Source: an uncultured Dehalococcoidia bacterium
GTDB lineage: Bacteria > Chloroflexota > Dehalococcoidia > Lucifugimonadales > JAAXIE01
Length of the DNA stretch: 64,000 nucleotides
Assembly (NCBI GenBank): GCA_951813255.1
Contig: OX638353.1
Coordinates: 2,091,472 to 2,155,471 of the forward strand
Direction: 5' to 3'
Made by a program: the position numbers and the translations under genes. The notes under the pieces were generated by a model. That model did not search any database. It had not been told where the DNA came from and saw only the letters and a program-made list of their open reading frames with translations. How positions within the stretch are numbered: the first letter of the stretch is position 1; every line of letters starts with the position of its first letter. Positions 55,097 to 63,881 of this stretch are shown one piece after another.

Positions 55097-56377
55097 TCAG
55101 TCGCGAGAGCCCACTGGCTCACCAACCTCCGCGTCATCCCAGCTAACCTCAATGCGCTCGATCTTGAAGCGGCGCATCTCCTTCACCTCAAGTCGCTTGC
55201 CATTGAACTCGAGGATGTCTCCCTCCAAGGGGATGCGTCCCAGTTGCTTCAAAACGAACCCAGCCACCGTTTGATAGTCCCCATAGGGCAGGTCTAGGTT
55301 CAGGTTCTGGTTGGCCTCCAGCACAGACATGCCGCCCCGGACATCGAACCAGCCCGGACCGATGGGTGCATACTCCTTCTCGGCTGGCTCACCCTCCTCA
55401 CCTACCGGACCTACGATCACTTCCAGGAGCCTCTTCAAAGTGACCAATCCCGCTACCCCTCCATGCTGGTCAACACAGATGGCCATCTGACGGCCGCTAT
55501 CCCGCAACTCATTGAACAGCGGACCCACCAACTTGGTCTCAGGCACAAAGTAATGTTGGCGCAGCACGTCGGTAGCAGAGTCAGAAGGTCCCAAGCGACC
55601 CTGTGCCATCTCCTCCAGCAGGTCCTTGATGGACAGGACGCCCACGATGTTCTCCTGGTTGTTCTCAAATACGGGGAAGCGCGTGTGAGTATGTTGGGCG
55701 TAGATAGCCAGCACCTCATCCAGCGTGGCACCCTTTTCCACCCAGGCGATCTCTGTCCGGGGGGTCATGACCTGCTGTACTTGGCCGTCGCCGAAATGGA
55801 ACACCCGCTCCAGCATCTGTGCCTCCGAGGTCTCCATGGCTCCCTCCGTCTCGGCCACATCAATAAGAGAGCGTATCTCCTCCTCTGTCACCCGTACCTC
55901 AGCCCCCACCAACCGGGCTACGGTCGAACTCAGTCGCTCCAGCACCCAGACCAAGGGGAAGAACAGGAGTTGAGCGAATTCCAGCGGGCGTACGATGAGG
56001 ACGGCAGTTTTCTCTGCCTTGCGGGAAGCGACGGTCTTGGGTAGCATCTCGGCGAATACCAGCAGCAGGAACGTGACACCCGCTGTGGCTACGATTACCG
56101 CCATACCTGGGCTCAGGTACGAGGCGGCCAGCGAGGTAGCCAGCGAAGCGGCCAAGACGTTGACTAAGTTGTTGCCCGTGAGAACCGTCGGCAGCAGCTT
56201 CTCCGGCCTCCCGGCTATGCGCTCCACCCTGTCGGCGCCCTTGTGTTTGGAGCGGACCATGGAGGCGATGCGCCCGCGTTGAATGGACAGGAAGGCAGCC
56301 TCTGAGCCCGAAAAGAACGCTGAGAGCAAAAATGCCACTCCCAGCAGCACCAGTCTAAATACGTCATCCCCATCCAT
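55097..56377 (-). CDS. HlyC/CorC-family transporter protein
   Basis: 426 residues. An N-terminal CNNM/DUF21 membrane domain (AFFSGSEAAFLSIQRGR, NLVNVLAASLATSLAASYLS), two CBS domains (VMTPRTEIAWVEKGATLDEV, VGVLSIKDLLEEMAQGRLG), and a CorC/HlyC C-terminal domain (GGMSVLEANQNLNLDLPYGD). The family is linked to magnesium/cobalt export and homeostasis. ATG 56377. A terminator-like stem-loop lies in its leader. Confidence 0.92.
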   Translation of the reverse strand: MDGDDVFRLVLLGVAFLLSAFFSGSEAAFLSIQRGRIASMVRSKHKGADRVERIAGRPEKLLPTVLTGNNLVNVLAASLATSLAASYLSPGMAVIVATAGVTFLLLVFAEMLPKTVASRKAEKTAVLIVRPLEFAQLLFFPLVWVLERLSSTVARLVGAEVRVTEEEIRSLIDVAETEGAMETSEAQMLERVFHFGDGQVQQVMTPRTEIAWVEKGATLDEVLAIYAQHTHTRFPVFENNQENIVGVLSIKDLLEEMAQGRLGPSDSATDVLRQHYFVPETKLVGPLFNELRDSGRQMAICVDQHGGVAGLVTLKRLLEVIVGPVGEEGEPAEKEYAPIGPGWFDVRGGMSVLEANQNLNLDLPYGDYQTVAGFVLKQLGRIPLEGDILEFNGKRLEVKEMRRFKIERIEVSWDDAEVGEPVGSRD

Positions 56378-56430
56378 AAATTGTGTTGGCCCCTCCTCGG
56401 CCGACCGTCTCTAGTCAAGAGTGTCGGGAT

Positions 56431-56475
56431 AATAAAAACAGACCCGCACTAACCCAGAGAACCGGGCCGCGGGTC
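56431..56475 (-). terminator. Terminator-like stem-loop in the leader of the CorC-type gene
   Basis: On the minus strand, GACCCGC ... GCGGGTC with an inner CCCGG/CTGGG helix is followed by TGTTTTTATT, 54 bases before the corC-like ATG. On the plus strand no T-run follows. It could be an attenuator or the stop for an upstream transcript. Confidence 0.55.
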
Positions 56476-56663
56476 CGTTCTTCTACTATTCAATATTCAA
56501 ATCAGGCACCGTGAAGGACAGGACTGTGGCAAGGGATAAAGCTGCCTCCAAGGTCACACTATCCTAGCATAGGGAACCGGTTGTTTCCAACAGAACCCTT
56601 GCTGATTCGCGCGGCAACGGCTTACCCCAATGGTACAATTGGGCCTCGGAGGCAGCTTTCAAC

Positions 56664-58130
56664 TTGGACAGCATTCGAGTCAGGTACGCGCCCAGCCCCA
56701 CCGGGCAGCCCCACTTGGGCAACGTGCGCACCGCCCTGTTCAACTGGCTTTTCGCGCGCCGGTATGGCGGCAAGTTCGTGGTCCGCATTGAGGACACCGA
56801 CCAGGAGCGGGCCGTGGATGGCGTTGTGGATGCCATACTGGAAAGCTTGCGCTGGTTGGAATTGGACTGGGACGAGGGCCCCGACGCTGACGGCCCCTAC
56901 GGTCCCTACGTGCAGTCCCAAAGGCTCGGCATCTATCACGAGGCAACGGACCGCCTGATATCCGCGGGAAACGCCTACCGTTGCTACTGCACCCGCGAGA
57001 GGCTGGACGAGCTACGCAAGGCCAACCGCGCCAACAATGCCCCCAACCCTGGCTACGACGGCCACTGCCGCAATCTGACTCAAGCCGATCTGCGTGATCA
57101 AGAAGGGAACCATACTCCCCACACGGTCCGCTTCGTGATGCCGGACCAAGGCGAGACGGAACTGGTCGACCTGATCAGGGGCGACGTCAGTTGGGACAAC
57201 GCACTCTTGGACGACTTCGTCATTCTGAAGTCCGACGGCTTCCCCACCTACCACCTAGCCAACGTGCTGGATGATCACCTGATGGAAATAAGCCATGTGC
57301 TGCGTGCTGAGGAGTGGCTCTCCAGCACGCCCCGCCACCTGCAACTCTACGGGGCCTTGGGGTACGAACCACCATTATTCGGGCACCTGCCGATGATTCT
57401 TGGGCCTGACCGTTCCAAGCTCTCCAAGCGCCACGGCGCCACGGCGCTGTTGGAATACCGCGATGCGGGCTACCTCTCCGAGGCCATGGTCAACTTTATG
57501 GCGCTGCTGGGCTGGTCGCTGGACGACAAGACAGACGTGATTTCCCGGGAAGAACTCGCGCAAGTTTTCTCCCTCGACCAAGTGGGGAAGTCAGGCGCCA
57601 TCTTCGACACCGAGCGCCTTCTCTGGATGAACGGGGTGTACATCCGAGGCTTGGAGCCTGACGAGTTGGCACGCCGTGCCTACCCCTTTGTCCGAGAGGA
57701 ACTGCCGAGCTTATCCCGGGCTCCTGGCCCTGAGGAATTGGCCCGGGTCATGCCCTTGCTGCAGGAGCGCCTGAAGACCCTGCGGGACGCACCTGACATG
57801 GCGTCATACTTCTTCCGCGACGACTTGGAGTACGACGCCTCCCTTCTCGTGCCCAAAGGGATGGAGCGCGATGCTGCCGCCAGCGCTCTGCATGGGGCGC
57901 ACCGCACACTGGTCAACCTCCACGACTTCAGCGCTGCCGCTCTCGAAGAGTCCCTGCGGACCCTGACCGGCGAGTTGGAAGTGTCGGGCCGGCAGTTGTT
58001 CGGTGCCCTGCGGGTGGCCACCACCGGACGGACCGCGGCCCCGCCTCTGTTCGAGACCATGGAGGCCTTGGGACGCGAGCGCTGCCTCAAACGCATACAT
58101 CGGGCATGCGAGATGTTGGAGGCTGGGTGA
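56664..58130 (+). CDS. gltX: Glutamyl-tRNA synthetase
   Basis: 488 residues. Class I HIGH-type motif in APSPTGQPHLGNVRTALFNW, KMSKS-type RSKLSKRHGATAL and VRIEDTDQERAVDG. The C-terminal anticodon domain is present (ALHGAHRTLVNLHDFSA). TTG 56664 with GGAGG eleven bases upstream. Charges tRNA-Glu (or also tRNA-Gln where a transamidation route exists). The next operon starts 118 bases later. Confidence 0.95.
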   Translation: MDSIRVRYAPSPTGQPHLGNVRTALFNWLFARRYGGKFVVRIEDTDQERAVDGVVDAILESLRWLELDWDEGPDADGPYGPYVQSQRLGIYHEATDRLISAGNAYRCYCTRERLDELRKANRANNAPNPGYDGHCRNLTQADLRDQEGNHTPHTVRFVMPDQGETELVDLIRGDVSWDNALLDDFVILKSDGFPTYHLANVLDDHLMEISHVLRAEEWLSSTPRHLQLYGALGYEPPLFGHLPMILGPDRSKLSKRHGATALLEYRDAGYLSEAMVNFMALLGWSLDDKTDVISREELAQVFSLDQVGKSGAIFDTERLLWMNGVYIRGLEPDELARRAYPFVREELPSLSRAPGPEELARVMPLLQERLKTLRDAPDMASYFFRDDLEYDASLLVPKGMERDAAASALHGAHRTLVNLHDFSAAALEESLRTLTGELEVSGRQLFGALRVATTGRTAAPPLFETMEALGRERCLKRIHRACEMLEAG

Positions 58131-58185
58131 GCGCGTCGTTCCATCCTGATGATGCCCAGCCTCGTGATGTGCAATGGCGCTTCCC

Positions 58186-58214
58186 TTGCGGGCGTATTGA
58201 CCCCATGTTATATT
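58186..58214 (+). promoter_or_regulatory. Promoter of the complex I operon
   Basis: TTGCGG (58186-58191), a 17-base gap and TATATT (58209-58214), 35 bases before the nuoA start. Confidence 0.55.
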
Positions 58215-58248
58215 GGCCCGCCAGTCCTCATATAGGAACCTAGAGGGC

Positions 58249-58635
58249 ATGTTCGACGACTACTTCCGGAACTATGGCCTCATCGCCATCTTCGCCATCG
58301 TCGCGGTCATCGTGCCCGTCAGCATGCTCGCGCTGTCTTGGCTGGCCTCCCGTGTCCGCATCAGACCTGCTCCTCCCCCCGACCTCGTGAAGTCCGACAC
58401 CTATGAATGTGGCATGGAGACCATTGGAGGCCGGTGGAACAGGTTCAACTTCCGCTACTACCCCTACGCTCTGCTGTTCGTGGTCTTCGATGTGGAAGTT
58501 ATTTTCCTCTACCCGTGGGCAGCCCGGTTCAACCAGTTGCCCCTGTTCGCACTCATTGAGATGGTGGTGTTCATAGGCATCCTGCTGGTAGGCTGGGCCT
58601 ATGCTTGGCGCAAGCAACATCTGGAGTGGACGTAG
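58249..58635 (+). CDS. nuoA: NADH-quinone oxidoreductase subunit A
   Basis: 128 residues from ATG 58249; an in-frame extension upstream lacks homology. Three transmembrane helices, with [20 protein letters not shown] and [20 protein letters not shown], the signature of complex I subunit A. AGAGGG precedes the start. Membrane arm of a proton-pumping complex; first gene of the operon. Confidence 0.95.
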   Translation: MFDDYFRNYGLIAIFAIVAVIVPVSMLALSWLASRVRIRPAPPPDLVKSDTYECGMETIGGRWNRFNFRYYPYALLFVVFDVEVIFLYPWAARFNQLPLFALIEMVVFIGILLVGWAYAWRKQHLEWT

Positions 58636-58649
58636 TATTGACTTCCGAA

Positions 58650-59258
58650 ATGGGTAACGACAGCCCCCAGCTTCTGAACATCTCCACTTGGGGCTTGGAC
58701 TCCGAGGAGGGGCAGGTGGTGGAGGACATGCGCTCCACCCACACCGAGCCCCTAGCGGAGCCATTGCTGGAGGTGCCGGAAGACCTGCAGAGTAACGTGG
58801 CGCTGACCACGGTGGATGCCATGCTCAACTGGAGCCGCAAGTCGGCCCTGTGGCCCGTCACCTTCGGCTTGGCCTGTTGTGCTTTCGAGATGATGGCTAC
58901 CGCCATGGGCCGTTTTGACATCGCCCGCTTTGGCATGGAGGCATTCCGCGCATCCCCCAGACAGGCCGACCTGATGATTGTGGCAGGCACAGTTACTTGG
59001 AAAATGGCCCCAGCCATTCGCCGTATCTACGACCAGATGGGCGAGCCCAAGTGGGTCATTTCTATGGGCGTGTGCGCCACCAGTGGCGGCCCCTACTACG
59101 ACAGCTATAGTGTGGTCCCCGGCGTGAACCACATCGTCCCGGTGGATGTGTACGTGCCGGGTTGCCCACCCCGGCCCGACGCCCTGTTGTACGGGGTCAT
59201 GCAACTTCACGAGAAAATCAAGCGGTACCGGCTCAAAGGCCGGGCGGCAGGCTCCTAG
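58650..59258 (+). CDS. nuoB: NADH-quinone oxidoreductase subunit B
   Basis: 202 residues from ATG 58650; GTG 58626 and TTG 58638 are in-frame alternatives. Cluster N2 cysteines: [29 protein letters not shown] and [17 protein letters not shown]. It carries an N-terminal extension of ~50 acidic residues that not all NuoB have. Peripheral-arm subunit passing electrons to quinone. Follows nuoA by 14 bases. Confidence 0.96.
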   Translation: MGNDSPQLLNISTWGLDSEEGQVVEDMRSTHTEPLAEPLLEVPEDLQSNVALTTVDAMLNWSRKSALWPVTFGLACCAFEMMATAMGRFDIARFGMEAFRASPRQADLMIVAGTVTWKMAPAIRRIYDQMGEPKWVISMGVCATSGGPYYDSYSVVPGVNHIVPVDVYVPGCPPRPDALLYGVMQLHEKIKRYRLKGRAAGS

Positions 59259-59316
59259 TGCTGGCTCACCCACTATTTCGTCCGCGGACCCTGACCACGG
59301 GGTGGTCGCGTCGACT

Positions 59317-59772
59317 ATGACCCGCCCCATCAGCGGAGAACAGTTGGGCCGGCAACTGGATGCCGCCTTTCCCAGCGCGGTGGAGAGATGGGACCAAACC
59401 GCTGTGTGGGTGAAAGCTGCCAGCATCGTAGATATCGGCAGCCACCTGCGCGACGACCCTGAACTGGACTTCAGCTTCCTTAATGCCATCACCGCCGTCG
59501 ACTACATAGACCGCTTCGAGGTCGTGTACCACCTCACCTCGTTCAAGCACAACCATTCTGCGGTGCTCAAGGTAACGGCCGAAGGACGCGACGAACCCGT
59601 CGTGCCTTCGGTGGTGCCGGTGTGGCGCGGGGCCGACCTCCAGGAACGGGAAATCTGGGACCTCATGGGTGTGTCCTTCGTCGGACACCCCAACCTCAAG
59701 CGACTGCTCACCTGGGAGGGATTCCCGGGGCATCCTCTGCGCAAGGACTTCATAAGGGAGCGACCCGTATGA
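59317..59772 (+). CDS. nuoC: NADH-quinone oxidoreductase subunit C
   Basis: 151 residues from ATG 59317; GTG starts slightly upstream are possible. FLNAITAVDYIDRFEVVYHL and REIWDLMGVSFVGHPNLKRL plus WEGFPGHPLRKDF are the 30-kDa subunit motifs. Its TGA overlaps the nuoD ATG (ATGA). No separate nuoE-type genes intervene. Confidence 0.95.
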   Translation: MTRPISGEQLGRQLDAAFPSAVERWDQTAVWVKAASIVDIGSHLRDDPELDFSFLNAITAVDYIDRFEVVYHLTSFKHNHSAVLKVTAEGRDEPVVPSVVPVWRGADLQEREIWDLMGVSFVGHPNLKRLLTWEGFPGHPLRKDFIRERPV

Positions 59773-60875
59773 CGCTGCGCACGGATCTCATGACCATCAA
59801 CATCGGGCCACAGCACCCCAGTACCCACGGCGTGTTCCGTCTGCGGGTGACCTTCGACGGTGAAGTCATAGAGGAAATCGAGCCAGTCTTCGGCTACCTG
59901 CACCGCGGTACCGAGAAGCTGGCCGAGGAGCGCAACTACGTACAGATCGTGACTCTCACCGATCGTATGGACTACGTGGCCTCCATGACTAACAATCAAG
60001 CCTACTGCCTCACCGTGGAAAAGCTGCTTGGAGTGGAACCACCTCCAAGGGCCAAGTACCTGCGCGTGATGACAGCCGAACTGCAGCGCATCGCCAGCCA
60101 CCTCATCGCCATAGGTTTTTTCTTGCAAGATCTGGGCGCGTTGGGCACCCCCCTTATGTACTGCTTCCGTGAACGTGAGCGGATACTTGACCTTTTCGAG
60201 ATGCTGTGCGGCGCCCGCATAACCGTCAGCTACATGCGCCCCGGCGGTGTCTATGCCGACGCGCCCGCCGACTTCTGGCCTGCCCTGCGCCGCTTCCTTG
60301 ATGACATACCCGGCTACCTCGACGAGCTGGAACAGCTACTGATGGAGAACGAAATCGTCCTGGTTCGCACTCGTGGTGTCAGTCTGCTTCCCTTGGACAC
60401 GGCCATCAACTGCTCCATCACCGGCCCCACACTGCGGGGTAGCGGGCTCGCTTGGGACTGGCGTAAGGCCGAACCCTACGACGCCTACGGCGAGCTGGAC
60501 TTCGAGGTGCCCATAGGCACCACCGGCGACAACCTGGACCGTTTTGTGATCAGGCTACAGGAGATGCGGCAGAGTATCTCGCTGGTCGAGCAGTGCCGGA
60601 AGCGCATAGAGCCAGGTCCCGTGCGCCTCGACTTGCCACTGCTGTTGCGTCCTCCCAAGGGGGCCGAGGCTTACGCTCGCGTGGAGTCCCCCAAGGGCGA
60701 GCTAGCCTTCTACATGGTCAGCGACGGTGGCATCTCGCCCTACCGCTGCAAAGTGCGCTCACCATCCCTCATCAACCTCACTGCACTCTCTGACATGGTA
60801 GTAGGCTGGAAGCTGGCGGACATGGTTGTCACCCTCGGCAGCATCGATATCAACATGGGCGAGGTCGACCGCTGA
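59769..60875 (+). CDS. nuoD: NADH-quinone oxidoreductase subunit D
   Basis: 368 residues. MTINIGPQHPSTHGVFRLRV, GYLHRGTEKLAEERNYVQIV and SLVEQCRKRIEPGP are the 49-kDa subunit motifs, including the quinone-site His in the HPSTHG segment. Start overlaps nuoC stop; stop overlaps the nuoH start (TGATG). Translationally coupled operon. Confidence 0.97.
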   Translation: MTLRTDLMTINIGPQHPSTHGVFRLRVTFDGEVIEEIEPVFGYLHRGTEKLAEERNYVQIVTLTDRMDYVASMTNNQAYCLTVEKLLGVEPPPRAKYLRVMTAELQRIASHLIAIGFFLQDLGALGTPLMYCFRERERILDLFEMLCGARITVSYMRPGGVYADAPADFWPALRRFLDDIPGYLDELEQLLMENEIVLVRTRGVSLLPLDTAINCSITGPTLRGSGLAWDWRKAEPYDAYGELDFEVPIGTTGDNLDRFVIRLQEMRQSISLVEQCRKRIEPGPVRLDLPLLLRPPKGAEAYARVESPKGELAFYMVSDGGISPYRCKVRSPSLINLTALSDMVVGWKLADMVVTLGSIDINMGEVDR

Positions 60876-62098
60876 TGTTGTACCGCTGCCAACTGGCCGA
60901 GGGCAGTCTCCTCAACGACAATCTCCTCTTCCGTGGTGTCTACAACGGCTTGGGCCACATTCTTCCCGACTGGCTCTGCTGGCTGGGGTTCGTGCTGGCC
61001 GGACTTGTCATCATGTTCATCCTGACCAATGCCGTGTTGCTGGGGGCAGCGATATTCGTTTGGAGTGAGCGACGGCTCATCGCCCGCATGCAGAACCGTG
61101 TGGGACCGAACCGCTGGGGTCCCTTCGGCCTCTTCACACCCATCGCCGACGTGCTGAAGCTGATGTCCAAGGAAGACTTGGTGCCCCGCGGGGCCGACCG
61201 CATCGCCTTCACACTGGTCCCCGTCGTCATGATGGCCCCAGTGATACTTATGCTTGCGGTTGTGCCCTTTGCACAGGACACCGTTTTGGCGGACATCAAC
61301 GTGGGCGTCCTCTTCGTGGTGGGCATCACAGCCATCAGTGGCCTCGGCATTTTCATGGCCGGGTGGGCCTCGGGTAACCGTTACGCCCTGTTCGGGGCCA
61401 TGCGCGGCGTCGCGATCCTGATTAGCTACGAGGTCCCTGTTGTGCTGGCATTGGTCGGCATCGTGCTGGCATCGGGCTCCATGCGCATGACCGATGTGGT
61501 GGAAGCCCAGAGCATCCCGTTCCTGGTGGTGCAGCCACTGGCAGCCTTCATTTTCATCGTGGGGGTCTCGGCGGAGCTAAACCGTAGCCCCTTCGACGTG
61601 CTGGAAGCAGAGTCTGAGTTGATTGCTGGCTATCACATTGAGTACAGCGGCACCAAGTTCGCGATTATACAGGCGGCGGAGTATGGGGCTGTCCTCGCAG
61701 CATCAGCGCTGTTGGCAACCTTCTTCCTAGCAGGCTGGGTGGGCCCCTTCCTCTCCGGGCCGCTGGGGCCGGTCTGGTTCCTGCTGAAAATCGCTTTCTT
61801 CGCCGTGCTCTTCATTTGGGCGAGGGCCACCTTCCCGCGCCTCCGCGTGGACCAAATCATGTCCTTCGCTTGGAAGTTCCTCTTCCCACTGAGTATTGTG
61901 AATCTCTTCGCCGTCGCCCTTGAAGTATACTTCCTAGGTGATGCTCAATCGGGGTTGACCCAAGGAGACCTCGGCATCATGACGGGTATAAATCTGGGAC
62001 TGACCGTGTTGGCGATGGCGGCATACGGCAGGCTGTTCCGCGACCGGGTGCAGCCAAGGCAGCCTGTGAGCCAACGCTTTACGATGACTCCCGTCTGA
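60875..62098 (+). CDS. nuoH: NADH-quinone oxidoreductase subunit H
   Basis: 407 residues with about eight helices. ERRLIARMQNRVGPNRWGPF and AELNRSPFDVLEAESELIAG with YHIEYSGTKF are the ND1 signature. It houses the quinone entrance and E-channel. It begins directly after nuoD, where nuoE, F and G would lie in the classical order, so NADH-input genes are absent from this operon. Confidence 0.97.
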   Translation: MLYRCQLAEGSLLNDNLLFRGVYNGLGHILPDWLCWLGFVLAGLVIMFILTNAVLLGAAIFVWSERRLIARMQNRVGPNRWGPFGLFTPIADVLKLMSKEDLVPRGADRIAFTLVPVVMMAPVILMLAVVPFAQDTVLADINVGVLFVVGITAISGLGIFMAGWASGNRYALFGAMRGVAILISYEVPVVLALVGIVLASGSMRMTDVVEAQSIPFLVVQPLAAFIFIVGVSAELNRSPFDVLEAESELIAGYHIEYSGTKFAIIQAAEYGAVLAASALLATFFLAGWVGPFLSGPLGPVWFLLKIAFFAVLFIWARATFPRLRVDQIMSFAWKFLFPLSIVNLFAVALEVYFLGDAQSGLTQGDLGIMTGINLGLTVLAMAAYGRLFRDRVQPRQPVSQRFTMTPV

Positions 62099-62165
62099 AT
62101 GAATGGCTGGGACGTTTTGAAAGCGGTCATCGGACCCAGCATCGACAACCGGGTGAGGTAGAGAC

Positions 62166-62741
62166 ATGTACGGACTGGGTCTGGGGAAAGGGCTGCTGGT
62201 GACTCTGCGCAACGCCTTGCGCCGTCCCTCCACCGTTCAGTACCCCGAACAACGGGTGAACCAGCACCCCCGGTTTCGTGGCGAAGAATTCGCTTGGTAT
62301 GAGGAGCGGTGCACCGGCTGCGCCTCCTGTGCCAAGTACTGCCCCTTGGGCATCATCAAGATTGTCACCGGCCCCAGCGGCACAGCCCTCCAGGACGGGG
62401 ACAAATATGAAGTGCAGACCTTCGACATCGACATCGGCCGCTGCATGTTCTGCGGTCTCTGCGTGGAGGCCTGCCCCTACGATGCCCTGTTCCTAGGCAG
62501 CGGTTTCGAGCGCGGCACCTACCAGCGTCGCAACCTCGTCCTCAATGTCGACACCCTGCGTAATGCTGAGAAGCGTCCCAGCACCTGGTTCCGGCCCCAG
62601 TTGGAAGAGGCCGGCTACAACCCCCACAAGGGCACGCCTTTGCCTTGGATCGATGCTGGCCGGGAGAGTTGGGACTGGAAGGGCGAGACCTCGGCAGGAC
62701 AGCGCCTGTTCGGCAAAGAAAAGAACGGCGGAGACAGCTAG
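62166..62741 (+). CDS. nuoI: NADH-quinone oxidoreductase subunit I
   Basis: 191 residues. Two [4Fe-4S] ferredoxin motifs, CTGCASCAKYCP and CMFCGLCVEACP, in the TYKY subunit layout (RFRGEEFAWYEERC). GAGG precedes ATG 62166. C-terminal extension (KGETSAGQRLFGKEKNGGDS) is longer than average. Confidence 0.96.
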   Translation: MYGLGLGKGLLVTLRNALRRPSTVQYPEQRVNQHPRFRGEEFAWYEERCTGCASCAKYCPLGIIKIVTGPSGTALQDGDKYEVQTFDIDIGRCMFCGLCVEACPYDALFLGSGFERGTYQRRNLVLNVDTLRNAEKRPSTWFRPQLEEAGYNPHKGTPLPWIDAGRESWDWKGETSAGQRLFGKEKNGGDS

Positions 62742-63317
62742 TTGGCCTTTGCCGATGTCCTCTTCTGGGTGTTGGCCGTAGTCGCCATAGCCTCCGCCTT
62801 GGGCGTTGTACTGCTGCGAAACGTGTTTCGCGCTGCCCTCCTCCTGGTCGTCGTGTTTCTCGCCGTGGCAGGGTTCTTTGTAATGATGAACGCCGAGTTC
62901 CTTGGTGTGGTGCAACTGATCATCTACGTTGGCGCCATATCTATCCTCATCGTTTTCGCCATCCTGATGACCCAGGACGTCGTGCAGGGCAACCTGCCCA
63001 ACCGGTTGCAGGTCCCTGCCGTCCTGCTGCCAGCCCTCCTGCTGGCGGCTCTTGCCTTCGTCGTCTTCAACACTGACTGGGACCTGATCTCCGACAACCC
63101 AGCCGCCCAGCAGCAGGCTGAATTGGTGCAGGGCAACACCATAAGCGGCGTCACTGGCGAGGACGCCGCTCAGTTGCCCGCGCCTGAGGCCGCCGAGCGC
63201 TCCAGTCTGGGTGACCTGCTGATTAACGACTTCGTGCTGCCCTTCGAGGTGGCATCGGTGCTCCTCCTGGCGGCCGTTATAGGTGCGCTGGCCCTGACCC
63301 GGGAGCGTTCGACATGA
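62742..63317 (+). CDS. nuoJ: NADH-quinone oxidoreductase subunit J
   Basis: 191 residues, ND6-type: NVFRAALLLVVVFLAVAGFF and FLGVVQLIIYVGAISILIVF. It starts with TTG directly after the nuoI stop, with GGAG eight bases upstream. Its stop overlaps nuoK (ATGA). Confidence 0.94.
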   Translation: MAFADVLFWVLAVVAIASALGVVLLRNVFRAALLLVVVFLAVAGFFVMMNAEFLGVVQLIIYVGAISILIVFAILMTQDVVQGNLPNRLQVPAVLLPALLLAALAFVVFNTDWDLISDNPAAQQQAELVQGNTISGVTGEDAAQLPAPEAAERSSLGDLLINDFVLPFEVASVLLLAAVIGALALTRERST

Positions 63318-63643
63318 GTCTCGAAGGCTTCCTCCTCATATCGGCTATCATCTTCTGCATCGGGCTCTACGGGGCCTTGGCCCGCCGCAACGTTATCATC
63401 CTGCTCATGAGCATCGAATTGATGTTCAATGCGGTCAACATCGCCCTCGTAGCCTTCGCCAAGTACACCCTGCCCTACACCTTCAATGACCACCTAGGAG
63501 CCCTCCTCACAGGGCAGGTGTTCGCCCTGTTCATCGTCGCTGTGGCTGCCGCAGAGGTTGCCTTGGGCTTGGGCATCGTCATCGCCTTCTACCGCAGCCG
63601 TACCAGCGTGGACATCAGTGAAGCCAACCTGATGCGCCGGTGA
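63314..63643 (+). CDS. nuoK: NADH-quinone oxidoreductase subunit K
   Basis: 109 residues with three helices, ND4L-type: GALARRNVIILLMSIELMFN and AAEVALGLGIVIAFYRS, carrying the two conserved membrane Glu residues used in proton transfer. ATG 63314 overlaps nuoJ. Confidence 0.96.
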   Translation: MSLEGFLLISAIIFCIGLYGALARRNVIILLMSIELMFNAVNIALVAFAKYTLPYTFNDHLGALLTGQVFALFIVAVAAAEVALGLGIVIAFYRSRTSVDISEANLMRR

Positions 63644-63685
63644 GAGCGCCTAGTCCACGCATGATGAGGAGTTGAGAGGTCGGGT

Positions 63686-63880
63686 ATGTGGGTCGAATTC
63701 ATGAAGGTCCCCAACCTGATGGTAGCCGAAATGTGGAAGGAAGCATTGGAGGGTGAGGGACTCCCCACGCACATCCTCCCTGAGGGAGACATACTGGAAT
63801 GGGGAGAACGCGTCCCCTTCCGCGTACTGGTGCCCCGCGGCCGTGAGCATGTGGCCGAGGAGATACTGAGGAAGCTGTAG
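63686..63880 (+). CDS. DUF2007-like small protein between nuoK and nuoL
   Basis: 64 residues. MWVEFMKVPNLMVAEMWKEA and VPFRVLVPRGREHVAEEILR fit the small DUF2007 signal-transducing-like family. It sits in the otherwise strict nuoK-nuoL gap and its stop is one base from the nuoL ATG. Role unknown; possible assembly or regulatory factor of complex I. Confidence 0.8.
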   Translation: MWVEFMKVPNLMVAEMWKEALEGEGLPTHILPEGDILEWGERVPFRVLVPRGREHVAEEILRKL

Positions 63881-63881
63881 G

